64,000 bases of DNA, taken from the NCBI GenBank assembly GCA_036346205.1, contig JARFJB010000390.1, forward strand, positions 1,923,501 through 1,987,500, in the 5' to 3' direction. The translations under genes and the position numbers were made by a program. Numbering within the stretch: position 1 is the stretch's first letter; each line of letters starts with the position of its first letter. The notes below the pieces were generated by a model. That model was not told the DNA's origin. It did no database searches and was given only the letters and a program-made list of their open reading frames with translations. Positions 23,387 to 35,087 of the stretch are shown here, piece by piece. Source of the DNA: Vesta saturnalis (lineage: Eukaryota > Arthropoda > Insecta > Coleoptera > Lampyridae).

Positions 23387-25122
23387 TTATTGCTCTTTCA
23401 TATGATCTTTGCAGGCATGTCTTCTACATTTGATGCAGTCTCGTCTTGTTGATATATTTTTGTTCCTTGGACATACAAAGCAACGTCCTACATAACTTTC
23501 TGAACGAGGCGTAGGTGTCGATGGTGGCAGTTCACAAATCCCTAATAAAATGTTTGCACCTCTTCGTAATTCTCTAGGTAGTTCATTTAGTGTCGCTCTA
23601 AATGCTATTTGTGGACGTATGAGTTTGCATACAAAATCTTCAATAAATTTTCGCCTTACAACTTTTTTCGCAGGATTGTTCAATTTATATATGCAATACG
23701 CGTTTATACCAGATAGATTTAGCAAATTATAAAAACTCACCATAGGCCATCTTCTAGTGGTTCTGGCTACATTGTATTTTTGGCATAGTTGATCGACTAA
23801 ATCAACGCCTATTTTGTTTTATTATAAAAGGTTATAATTTCAGGTTTTTCTGTTCACCTGTGGAATTGTCTATAGCATCATCATCGTGCATACTTGACAC
23901 TAGGATGACGGTTTTATTTTTCTTTGGGCAGTAAGAGTAAGGTGCAATCTTCTTGAAACCCAAATATCGAACTGTAAATTTCTCTACGTTTATTTGGTAA
24001 AAACGCTTCTGGAATTTCCGTTTATTCTTTCTAATTGTTCCAACAAATGTCAATTTTTACTCATTAGAGTTTTCACAAGTGAAATACTTGTGAACCAGTT
24101 ATCCTCTGTTATGTTCATATAGTAGTACCTTCTACTGGTTTGACCATGCGCAGAACGATATCCTCACCGGAATTTCCTAATTGATATGGGCCATCGGGCT
24201 ACTTGCCTACATATGTTTCCAAATTATACGTATATGCAGTTTTGCATCCACTAAGGCAAACGTTTTTACACCATATTTTGCTGGTTTCAGGGATATATTG
24301 TATAAATGAACATCGTCCTCGGAATACCAAAAGCTGTTCATCCACAGTAAGATATTCCGTAGCAATACAATTATTTTGAAAGTTAGCAACGAGTAGTTCT
24401 AAAATATGTCTTATTGGAGCTAACTTATCAATTTTCTTGCCTTCTTCCCTGGTACTTACGTCATCAAATCGAAGAGATCTAATAAGAAACCTAAACCTCT
24501 TTTCACTCATGGTCAAGTAATACGCTTCAAGTCCATTTCCTTTAGAATTATCCCATAATTGAGAGTCATTTTTCTTGAATTACTTCGAGTTCCAATCAAG
24601 AAAATAAACCAAATAATGATTTAATTTCTCTCTATCAGTAAGCCTGGCATCTCTTTGACGACTAAACAAATTTTGAATTTTACGTATATATGTATTTGTT
24701 GATTCTGTAATTGATTGTATAATAGAATCAGTAACAAATAAATTTCTGCATTCAACTTCTGATTTGGCATTGGCCGCGGATGATTTAGGACCTGGAGCTT
24801 GGAGTACAATATTTCTATTTCTTCTCCGCGATCTTTGTCTGAGTTTGTATTTATCCCATTTGGTTTCTTTATCCTTACCAATATATTCTTTCAATTCAGA
24901 ATCATCCTTATTTTGTTCTTCTTCGTCGCTATCGGCATCTTGCTCTGATTCTGAGCCGTGATCACTTTCAGCGATAATTTCTTCTTCTTCTTCAACAGGT
25001 AAGATTACGTCATCCAACTCATCTTCGATAAATTCATCGTCGCTGTCTATTTCGTCGAACCATTTCAACCAATCATCAGGATTCTTAGATACCGTGTAAC
25101 GCGGGCGCTTTGAATTCGACAT
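23387..25122 (-). pseudogene. piggyBac transposase, family I, several frameshifts
   Basis: ATG at 25120-25122 (MSNSKRPRY) follows an upstream GTG in frame. The N-terminus is acidic (EDELDDVILPVEEEEE). At 24516-24199 LTVDEQLLVFRGRC carries the first Asp. EDNWFTS near 24090 carries the second, just before a frameshift in an A run at 24056. A VGTIRKNKR block follows. GVDLVDQLCQKYNVARTTRRWP at 23800-23745 carries the third, after a one-base shift near 23815. The tail (CFVCPRN..CIKCRRHACKDH, to 23387) is the cysteine-rich zinc domain. At least three frameshifts, so no full protein is made. All three catalytic Asp remain. Confidence 0.88.
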
Positions 25123-25307
25123 CGTATACACCAGTATATATCTGTATCAAAGAGTACCTATATGTTATATTATAGAATACTAATAATAAATAATGTAATT
25201 TACAATAATTTTATGTACACAATACACTAATAATATAATATAAAATTGAATTCCTACGTAATATTCAAATGAACTGCTTACCGTGTATTGATGAAAAAAG
25301 GGAACAC

Positions 25308-25337
25308 AGTTAGGCGCGTGGTCTACCTATGTAGACC
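25308..25337 (+). repeat. right inner palindrome unit, piggyBac family I
   Basis: AGTTAGGCGCGT then GGTCTACCTATGTAGACC (25320-25337), same orientation as the left inner unit. Confidence 0.9.
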
Positions 25338-25489
25338 AGTCACAAAATCGGTAAATATCACACCGAAACACAGGTTATAAACGGCAAAAAACGCACTGAC
25401 TGTATTAGGAAATGTTTAAAAGGCAGGTACGCAAGACGATACTTAACAATAGTACACGCCCACTGAGAAGGAATAATCCAAACAGGCTT

Positions 25490-25524
25490 GGTCTACGATC
25501 GTAGACCGCGCGCCTAACGAAGGG
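25490..25524 (-). repeat. right terminal palindrome unit, piggyBac family I
   Basis: GGTCTACGATCGTAGACC (25490-25507) abuts the inverted terminal repeat CGCGCGCCTAACG directly. Confidence 0.9.
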
Positions 25525-25852
25525 TTAATAACAGGAAAATGTGGTAAAGGACGGTGGCCCTTTACACTGCATTACTTGCAAAAATCATCCTGCGGTTTGC
25601 AAACAAGAACATTTTGAACTGTACCACAGTGATCTGGACAAGAAGTGAAGCCTTCTTTTATCTGTTGAACATTTTGTCACATGTTTACTACATTGTTTCA
25701 TTTTTTTGTAGTCTGCGTATGCTTATGCTTGCTAAAATAAAGAAAAATGTGTTGTAAAACACCTAATCTTTTATACAGTCTCCCTCTGAACCGCCTTATT
25801 CCGACTATGGACTACTTTTCCATTTTGATTTTTTAGAACATTGATGCCTATT

Positions 25853-28715
25853 CTGCCGTGATAAGCAGAAACGCAGTATCTACAGAAAAGTAATAATAGA
25901 GAAAAACACCTTTACGTTTTTTGACAGCCTTAGTAACTTAAGCGGTTTGGACAAGATTCTTATTTCAAACATAATTGCGTTTAATTGGATAAATAACAGT
26001 ATCGTCAAAAATTACAACAAAATGAAGGGTGCTATTGTAATGTGAGATACTGTCTATTTCCTAAGCGACAACTTTAACATGTGTCGCTAATTGCTTAAAA
26101 AGAATGCATTACTGCGTTCTTTCTAAGTACACTGCAACATGTATTAAATGTAGAGTATTGGATAAAGTGCAAAACAACTGTTTAAAGTTTATTATATGTA
26201 ATATATGAAAACAAACGATAATCTATATTTTGTATAAAGAAAAACAAACTTTTAAGTAGAGTCTAAATTTGTTTTAATCATTTCTAGTTGGAATGTTATG
26301 CCAAAATTCTTTTCTGTTCTATGGCATAACCTCACTTAGATTTTTAAAAGATTTTCCTGTTTATCTAATGGAAATCCACGAGGCCCACTTAATGGCGCTG
26401 GCAATTTCATACCATTTGGCTTAGTTGCTTTTACTTGAAGAAAATCTAGGCAATTGTTTGGTTCAAATTGACAATAGGACACTTTAAAAAAGGTTAAATT
26501 CACCTCGACGAGCAGTTATCTGTACAATATTTCTTAGATAGATTCGACTGATTTGTTGTTTGAGTTTTTGTTGGGAGACATATGATTTCCAAGTATAAAA
26601 ATCTTGATATTCCATGTTTTTACATCAACGACACCTTTATTTACTTGTGCTACAGCATCTACAAAGTCTGGAAAGTCATAAGTTTTTCCTTGCTTTTTCA
26701 ATGACAGTTCCACCTGATGATGGAAGCTGTCAGCAGACATATACGTATGTCCTGGTTCAAAATAATTAATGACAATTTGCTTAGCATTAAAGTCATTTGG
26801 ATTGATAACAAAGACGAGAAAACTGAAAAGAACCAATTTTTATTTTGGCTTGAGCAGTTATCAAACCAAATCGTTATCGCTTTTAAGTCTCTTTGTTTTT
26901 ACAAAAGCATAGAAGGCACTTATGATGTCTTCTAGGTCTCTTCCAGTTAAGCCCTCATGCCAAAGAACAGCCAATGGTCTTACGGGCTTTTTGCCCAGAG
27001 GAACAAAAGTCTCATTGTAAACTGAAAGCCTTTTGTACATAAAACTTTTTAAAGGTGTCCAATCTGGGCAGCATAATGACTTTCAAATCAGCGGAAAATA
27101 AGAATTACCTTTCTCATTTTCCTTCGCGTGTTGTCGATATAGCTCACGTGACTCTTTAGCCAATTCAATATGGACTTTCCAAACTTTGCATACATCACAA
27201 GAATCTAACTGAAGATTATCTTCTTTATGTCCATGAAGCTTCATACCTTCACATGTTTCGCATTCTTCGTTTCCCAGTCTAGCAAAAGATATATTCTTTT
27301 TTAACTTGACAGCGATATGTATTATAGGAAACCTTAATGTTAGGAAATTTTCTAAAAATCAGCATACATCGATCTTACGGTAACATCGCAAGGCAGATAT
27401 CGAATATGCGGTGCATGCTCCCATAATGCAAATTAACAGGATTGTAGGATTCGATATGCTCATCTATTTCAGTTTTCTGGATATAATTTCCTGAACGACT
27501 TCTTCCCCGTTTGTCTGCTAAAGGTGTTATACTTCCTTTTGGGGTTTTGAAAGTATTTCATATACAAACCGGTCATTGCTTGGTTTATAACCCAGCGTGG
27601 TTAAATAAAAATGTTTACAGACACGTTTAGTTTCCCCAAGGATGTCTTTTAGGTTGTATTTGATCACATTGCGTCTACTGTAAGATCCATCAGTCCCTTC
27701 GGTGGTTCTTCTCTTAATTTGCAAGCGTTCATAACAATTTAACACGAATGCTCGTCTTTCAGCATAAGGAAGTTCCCAGAACTGCTTATTTATTTCATTT
27801 CTTCGGGTTTCGAAACGACAGATGTACACTTCAATTTACACTTAACATCAATATCACAACCTTTAAGAACTGGATGATTATTTTAATAATTTCAGCTCTT
27901 TTTTTCCTTGCTGACAAGGTGTCTGGGAGCTTTTTCTTTTCCGAATTGTTCCAGCTTTTGTAAGATCAGATGTTTCTACAATCTAGAAATAAATAAGTGT
28001 TATCTTTGAAAACGCACATGAGTAAACAAACCGTTTCTTCTTCGGTGATACGGGTAGAAGAATGTGAGTGTGTCTGGACAACATGCATTTGCTGTTCACC
28101 TTCAGCCTTGCTTAGGATGGTTTCCTAAAATAAAATATAACCAAGATGATTATTAATTAAACCCTAAAGCAACATTATGAAGTTCCTTACGTCAGATACG
28201 ATATCTTCAACCTCAAATGACCTGCACGGATTAATCGGTTGAATATTACAACCCTCAACAAAAGTAGCAACATCAAGCTCCGTACTTAGTGCCTAAAAAC
28301 AATTGACCTTTTAATTTTTGTAGTTATAAATCAAAATCATAAAATTGAAAACCCTTAAGAAATATTTTAATGGTGTAATTTGATTATTGTTTACCTCAAT
28401 AATTGTTGGTGTATCATGAGTATAACACTCTGTTATTCATTCTTCCTTACTCCAAGAAACTAGTGTGTGATACGTTTTGGTTTGTTCAGGTATCTATAAT
28501 AGAAAAAAATCATAGCATAAAAATTGCATTTTTACTAGGTAAAAGCCTGTATTATTGTTGGATACGGCAAAATATAGGTTGTATTCTGTAATTCTGGTGA
28601 TATCTATGGCATTTTTATCAAGTAATATAGACAAGAAACTAACTTATAAGTAAGAACAAGTGAAAATATCATTTTCGTAATTTTGTAGATACTGCGTTTC
28701 TGCTAATCACGGCAG
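25853..28715 (-). mobile_element. 2,863-bp DNA transposon, 31-bp TIRs, TATT duplication
   Basis: TIRs 25853-25883 and 28685-28715 (CTGCCGTGAT.AGCAGAAAC, one mismatch over 31 bp) are flanked by TATT at 25849-25852 and 28716-28719. The insertion splits one unit of a 135-bp tandem array, which independently confirms the ends. The coding region on the minus strand belongs to an insect/invertebrate family with a WHEGLTGR motif. The 4-bp duplication would suit a Sola-type element, but this class assignment is from memory and tentative. Confidence 0.9.
26285..28490 (-). pseudogene. multi-exon putative transposase with WHEGLTGR and GHTYMSADSFHH motifs
   Basis: Minus-strand exons are joined by short introns with GT..AG ends: about 28292-28394, 28127-28190 and 27983-28032. 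The 27829-27527 block reads INKQFWELPYAERRAFV and ends VCKHFYLTTLGYKPSNDR. After damaged sequence, VLWHEGLTGRDLEDI lies near 26960. YFEPGHTYMSADSFHHQVE lies at 26765-26705, followed by DFPDFVDAV. The end (GMKLPAPLSGPRGFPLDKQ near 26400, then a RTEKNFG-like tail) fits the usual C-terminus. I recall this motif set from many uncharacterised invertebrate proteins. The first exon contains a stop, and the 27500-27000 stretch has multiple stops, so it is inactive. Catalytic residues cannot be assigned safely by eye. Confidence 0.7.
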
Positions 28716-29035
28716 TATTATACTACCAGTTAAATAAGTTGCTATAACATTTTGGAAGAACTTCATTTATATGTTTTGTGCTGTTATCGGATCCCTCTTA
28801 CTCCGCCTCTGGACTTTTTTCGCTTTTGATTTTTTACGATATCGATGCCTATTGTATTCCACTCAAATAAGTTGATTTACCAGTCTTTCAGGAAAACTTT
28901 ATTTTCTTTGTTATGCCGTCACTTAAACCCCCTTGCTCCACCTATGGACTTTTTTCGATTTTGATTTTTTTTAGGAAATTGATGCTTGTTGTACTAGCAC
29001 TCAAAAAGGTTGATTTTCCAATCATTTTTTGAGTA
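28716..29035 (+). repeat. 135-bp tandem array, split by a transposon
   Basis: Two adjacent units share TATGGACTTTTTTCG, TTTTGATTTTTT and GATGC.T.TTGTA, with GGACT at 28811 and 28946, 135 bp apart. A third unit begins at about 25785 (GGACT at 25809) and is split at TATT by the element at 25853-28715. Its remainder is 28716-28790. With the insertion and one TATT removed, the first spacing is also exactly 135 bp. Confidence 0.9.
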
Positions 29036-29039
29036 AAGT

Positions 29040-31015
29040 TGGTATATACCGACCGACTTACAACTCTGACTTGGGTCTCAAGCGGTTAACTTGGTGTGTG
29101 TATGTGTTTTAAAGAAGTTTGTACTGTTTAATTATACCAGGATTACAATTTCGTTATTCATTATAGCTATTACTTGTTGACAGTTCCGAACATTTTAGAA
29201 CTTTGTGTTTTATCGATATTTATTACAGTTCTGTTTAATTCCTTGTTATATTATTACTACTGTATGCAATCATCCAATAAGAATCATTATTATGGTATAG
29301 AAAAATTAAATAACTCCACACTCTTTTTCGAAATGCATAAATTAGTATTTAACATCAAAGGGTAAATGAAACAATGCATATCAACAATTGCTTTACATTT
29401 CATCTATGGAGCATAATTAATGTGCTCTACATATAGTTTCTTACACACTGTAGGAATACTATTAAACGAGAAACCTTAAAGGAAGTTTTAGAGAATGAGT
29501 TTTATTGAATACCAAGAAACTTGTTTAAAATGAGTTCTTTGACATTCACGTGCTACAATAAATACAAAATTCAAAACTTTGAAAAACTTTAAGATTTCCT
29601 TCTTGTCAACAAAAGAAAAAAGTTGTTGACGCAGAAAACTTCTTTATATTTCAAAGTTGCATTATTATACTCTATTTATAAGTAACTCATGATGTGCATG
29701 TTTAATGATATATTTTAAAAGCGATGCACGTTCTCTAGTAAAGCTAAACTTCCTATTTCTGTAATGGAGTTACATATACGTAACCATATTTTACGAGTAT
29801 ATGCTAATTTGTAGACATTATCTTAAACGGGTAGAATTTGTGGTAATACAGAAGGGGACAGTCACAAGAAACGCTATCATACGGTAGAGGATTGCGTGAC
29901 TTTTTAGTGTACATTTACTAACAAACACGCAGGAAAGATTCGAATATAATGAAATTAGAAAGATAATAGTTATAAATAATAAATGAACAGTCTTCTTTGT
30001 AATCACTAAGAAATGTTACTAAATAACAACGTCGTTTTGTATTGTTTATTCATAAATGTCAATTACTGGGTTGGAGTTATAGTAGTGTATTCGATATTTA
30101 ATAATTTACGACTAACATAATTCGTGCTACACCAATAATGTACACTGAGTATTAAGTTATACAAAGGGTCAAATGCCCCAAGGGTGCTACATATAAGATT
30201 GGAAAATACAGTTAGAATCGAATCTGATAACATCAATAAAATTTTGTTTACGTTTCTGAACCTTACCTTAAGCGTATTTTTACAAAAATCATACTAGCGA
30301 ACATTTTTATGTCTTTCTCACGAGGAATTTCTATTGTGCACACATTGTAATGCTAAAAAGCAGAATTTTATGAAATATAATTCTCTATATTTTTAGTTTG
30401 CTCTAAAAGTAAGATAGTCCCCATTAATTTCATTTTTACCGAAAATATTTATGGAAATAGAATTAGTTTGTGAAGAAATGTATTACACAAATGGGTATTC
30501 TACTATAATCTGTCCAGAAATGAAACGAAGGAATAAATCAACATGTTTGGCAGATTCCAGTGACGTTGGGGTGTTTTATGACAAAAAATATAAAAATAAA
30601 GTAATATTGATTAGAAATATAATGAAATTAATTAATACTAATTCAAAGTTGCGAAGGAACGAGGATATTGTTTATTTGTAACATAATTTTTCTTTTTTCT
30701 GATTAAAAAAATTTCGTGTTTGATTAGGTAATTATTTTTGGATTGTCAACTCCGTATATATCACAAATTGCTAATACCATTATCGCCCACATTTTTAATA
30801 ATTTTAAAGTAATTAATTACTAATAATTGAACTGAAAAGTATGTTCTGTATTTGGAATACCACTTTAATAGACTTTAATGTGTTATAATGTAATAATTAG
30901 GGGAGAAATATACGAATAACGCTAATTGCCCACAAAAATGATTTCTAACAAACGAAGTGTTTTATAATTATTTTTTTATAAGTTTCGTTATGAACGAATA
31001 AGTTCAAAAATAAAT
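29040..31015. other. no gene recognised
   Basis: AT-rich. The longest unassigned ORF (30451-30681, plus, 76 codons) is lysine/asparagine-rich with no known motif and no promoter evidence. Confidence 0.5.
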
Positions 31016-31084
31016 ATGTAATTAAAAATGATTATTAATTTTATTAAATACATAAATAAAATTAATAATCATTTTTAATTACAT
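31016..31084. repeat. perfect 30-bp AT-rich hairpin
   Basis: Arms 31016-31045 and 31055-31084 are exact inverted copies (ATGTAATTAAAAATGATTAT...) around a 9-base loop. Confidence 0.95.
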
Positions 31085-31923
31085 GTTTTATAATTAAATG
31101 ATATATTACAATGATATCTCTAAAATCACTCTTTATAGTTAAGTTTTCAATGAATCATAGCAATCGTCATTTGTTTGCCTGCAAAACCCATGTACACGGC
31201 CACGATCTTTACTTTAAAACTCAACAACAGGTACGTCCCAATTGATAAATAACTTACGTTATAACGCTATAGTATGGAAGCGGTATATCCTAAAACTAGT
31301 TTGAGAAATCTATTAAGTACAAACTCGTGTACTGCTTATATGTAAAATAAATGAACTATTTTAATTTGTTCCTTCGCTTCGTTTCTGCACAGACTTTAGT
31401 AGCAATAAAGTTAGGTGACCACATTTCATCAGTAGACTGCTAAACATTGCTCACTAAACATGATATTTCCACATTTCTGCTAGTGTGACATTCTCTTAAA
31501 AATGGAAACCGATTTACTATTTTGAACGTGTGCTGCTGTACTTAATCTAAAATATCAGGCGTGGTACAATACACGACCTTTCAACCTACAAAATGGAAAT
31601 TAAAAGAAATGAAATAATTTTAATAACAAATTTTACCTTCCAACCTACATATACATATGTAGGTATAAAAGGTTATGCAATCGACTTTTACAACGTTTGG
31701 CCAAGCTTCGGTCAAGATCGACTATGATGTCTGTGTGTGTGGATGTATGCTAATATCCACGATATCTCCAGAACGAAAACACTTACGTACTTAAAATTTT
31801 GTATTTAAGCTTATTTTCATTTCTACTGGAGCTGATTAGATTTTGGAAGGAATTCGGCGGCGAAGAGGAGGGTCTATTGGGAACTATTTTTGATTTTTAT
31901 CAAATATTTCTAAAACAGCTGTA

Positions 31924-34349
31924 CAGTGCATCCCATTTTGGTTGAGACAGCCAAGTATCTCGGTTGTTGTTGAAGATAGAACCTTGCGGTTTTCGCGGTC
32001 CTGTGCCATCTTTTGTGAAACTCAAGATGTCCTGAACGGATTTTTCCTAACTTCTTTCGTTCATAAGTTACAGGGCGTTTTTGAAAATTTACACTTTTTG
32101 GACCCCCTCCAGATCTACGAAGTTTCTCAGCGATAATGTCAAATTGAAAACTTATCCCATTGAGCATTTTATGTAGAATTCAGCGGCGCAATCAATTTTT
32201 TTTCGGGGTATATTTATGGAGATACGACTCAAACTTGTGATTTTTTCAATGGAACACCCTGAATTTTATCACCTCATTAAAATACTTATTTTTTTCCTTC
32301 AAAATGATATATAATATATAAACATAAATTATTCAAAAATGCATTTTTAATAGTAGGCTATGGATTTTTCATACAAAAAAAGTTCAAATTGAAGAAATAC
32401 TACTTGTGATTTTTCCATGAAAGGAATAAAAACAATACTACCACTAATTCACTAACAAAACACAAAACATAGGTAACTAATAGCAACAAATAAATAGTAA
32501 TAAAAAGGTCGTAATGTAGAATAAGCAACTAATTAAATATTTACTCATACTATTTCATTTCGAAATTATACAGTAACTTATTCATTGAATTGTTCAAATT
32601 GATGTCCATTTTCCCTAACACACAATTGACACAATTCCTTAATACGTCTTAATGCATTTAAAATTATGAAAGGCCGATTTTGTAAATACTGGAAAACTGC
32701 CTCTGTTGCACGAAGTTCTTCAATATTATTGTGCCTCTTACCGTATATTTTATTTTTCAAAAAAACCCCACAAAAAAGTCCAACACTGACAAATCAAGTG
32801 ACCTTGCAGGCCATCTAATGAGTCCATTTGTTCTAATCCAATGGTCCTGGAAAGTTTCTTCTAAAAACGGCACAATCAACCTCGAATTGTGGGCAGGGGT
32901 ACCGTCTTGTTGGAGGTAAATGGCATTAAGATAGGCGAGGGGAACATTCTCCAGGAATTCTGGTATTACTTCTTCTAAAATTGCCAAGTATCTATTCGCG
33001 TTGAGAGCCCCTTCTAGAATGCGGTATTTTATTGATGTCCCCAATAAGAAACAGGCTACATTACAACCAAATCGACCCTGTTGTTGTTGCTCAAAAATTA
33101 GGTGTTGGTTTTCATCATACCAGTGCCTTGCATTTTGCCTGTTAAATAAACCGGCACTGCTTATATGGGTTTCGTCTCACCATATGACTTTACTCCCAAA
33201 ATTATTGTCCCTTCGAGTTTGGCTCAAAAACCAATTACAAAAATTCATACGCCTCGCTGCATCACCAGGGTGTAAATGCTGGACAATATTCACTTTGTAG
33301 GGTTTCACTTTGTGTTTTTTTAAAATCCTTTGTACCCGTGATCGGAGAACGCCAGTGTCATTTTCGAACTTCGTACAAGAAGTCTGAGGAGAGACACGGG
33401 CGCTGGCTAAGACATTCATTTCATCCACTTCATTATTTTCCTTGTTATACGTCTTGGGTCGGGGTTTAGAATACGCACCATAATTTAGTAGATTATTCAT
33501 TAGTCGAAATATCGTTGCTCGACTAGGTTGACGCCTCTCTGGATATCTAACGTTTTAAAAACAATATGTCATATAATGTCTTATTGTAAATTACTAGTTT
33601 ACCTGTTTAAATATAATTCTAATGCTTCGTCAACATTTTCATGGCATTGTATGATATCATACATTTCGTTGTTCTGAAAAAATCTTTCAGTCATTATAAA
33701 ATTTCATAAAATAACAAAATCGCCAAACACAAGCACAATAAAACGTAGCAAAATTTATCATCATGACAGCAGATATGTTGATTTCTCCACAGTCACTTGA
33801 TAAAACAATGCTCCAAAAGTCAACAACAGTGTTTGTAGCATCCATGACCTACTATAAAAACATCGCAAATAATAATCCCTGTAGTAAAACCTTGACATCC
33901 ATGGCACTCTATTAAAATTCAATGTTTTAGTAATTTTGGATCATTTTTTAAAACTTCATGTTTATATATTATATATCATTTCGAAGGAAAAAAAAATAAG
34001 TAATTTAATGAGATAATAAAATAAAGGGTGTTGCATTTAAAAAATCATAAGTTTGAATCTTATCTCCATAACGATACCCCGAAAGAAAATTGAGTGCGCC
34101 CCTGGATTCTACGTAAAATTCTCTATGGGACAAGTTTTCAATTTGACATTAGCGCTGAGAAACTTCTTAGATATGGAAGGGATCTAAGAAGTGTGGATTT
34201 TCAAAAACACCTTGTAATTTATAAACGAAAGAAGTTAGGCAAAATCCGATCTTGAGTTTCACCTCGGCACAGGACCGCGGAAACCGCAAGGTTCTATCTT
34301 CAACAACAACCGAGATATCTGGCTGTCTCAACCAAAATGAGATGCACTG
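31924..34349 (-). mobile_element. DD41D mariner 'B'
   Basis: TA at 31922-31923 and 34350-34351. Tips CAGTGCATCCCATTTTGGTT and inverted AACCAAAATGAGATGCACTG. Arms extend about 350 bp (GATAGAACCTTGCGGTTT.CGCGGTCCTGTGCC). It sits inside element D; the second D copy has the uninterrupted site near 62945. Confidence 0.92.
32578..33694 (-). pseudogene. DD41D mariner transposase B, spliced, with premature stop
   Basis: Exon 1 is 33603-33694 (ATG at 33692-33694). A 55-bp intron with GT..AG ends spans 33548-33602, between LYLNR and YPERRQP. Exon 2 runs through an HTH region, an HTH-linker RILKKHKVKPYK, and the first Asp in a W-stop-DETH context, where the usual Ser codon is TGA. LQQDGTPAHNSR carries the second Asp and SLDLSVLDFF the third, 41 residues apart. 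A shift near 32757 separates the C-terminal HQFEQFNE-stop. Inactive. Confidence 0.85.
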
Positions 34350-34629
34350 TACATTTAAAAATATAAAAATGCCCATATATAGACCTTAATCATATAGATT
34401 AATTATGTTCTATGCAATTCCTAACGTAAATTTAAGTGTTAGTTAAAAACTTTTCAATATTTGAATAATTATTAATTTTATAAGATAATGTGTAGATATA
34501 TTTTTTAAAGAAACCTTAATTTTACTTTCCTTATAAAGTTTTTTAATGTAAAGGGAAATAAATACAAAAATTAAATAAATATGGTTGAAAATACTTAAGC
34601 TGTATTATCGATATTGTTATAGAAATGGG

Positions 34630-34975
34630 TATCCACACGCACACGCACATGTACACGCACACACCCACGCACAAGCATACGCACACGTAAACGCACACAG
34701 ACACACACATATGCACGAGTTCACGCAAACCCATACGCACATGCGCACGCACGCGCACACGCATTTTCGAAGGCACACTCACGCGCACACGCACACGAAT
34801 ACGCATACACACACGCACACGAATACGCATACACACACGCACACGCACATGCACACAGCACGCTTACAGGCACATACATAAACACGAGCACACACGGACA
34901 CACAGCCGCATTGACAGACACACGGAAATACGCATACACGCTCACACGCACACACACGCACAAACGCACACAGGC
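34630..34975. repeat. ACACGC-rich microsatellite in right TIR of element D
   Basis: Degenerate CA/CG repeat. All long ORFs here (His/Thr- or Val/Cys-rich) are artefacts of the repeat. Confidence 0.95.
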
Positions 34976-35087
34976 ATTATTGTCGATATTGGAGAAACTT
35001 GGTCAAACATTATAAAATGAGCTAATAAGTCGATTTAGCGAGAGTGAAAAAAAATCGATTGCATAACCTACACCTACAATGTATATA

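Larger units (their letters stand above)
23005..25528 (-). mobile_element. piggyBac element with intact TTAA ends (family I)
   Basis: TTAA at 23005-23008 and 25525-25528. The terminal repeat TTAACCCTCCGTTAGGCGCG at the left is matched inverted at the right with one mismatch over 23 bp. Length 2,524 bp. Palindromes of the form GGTCTAC..GTAGACC sit next to GTTAGGCGC motifs at both ends. Transposase on the minus strand. Confidence 0.93.

Noticed and set aside
25785..29035. CRISPR-like spaced repeats
   Set aside because: The 135-bp units are directly adjacent tandem repeats without unique spacers, in eukaryotic DNA.
30451..30681. 76-codon plus-strand ORF
   Set aside because: Lys/Asn-rich composition expected for AT-rich DNA, no motif, no promoter or splice support.
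32731..33300. Plus-strand ORFs of 62-99 codons
   Set aside because: Antisense shadows of the mariner B transposase.
34543..34969. Overlapping ORFs rich in Arg/Val/Cys or His/Thr
   Set aside because: Same cause: CACACG repeat within element D.
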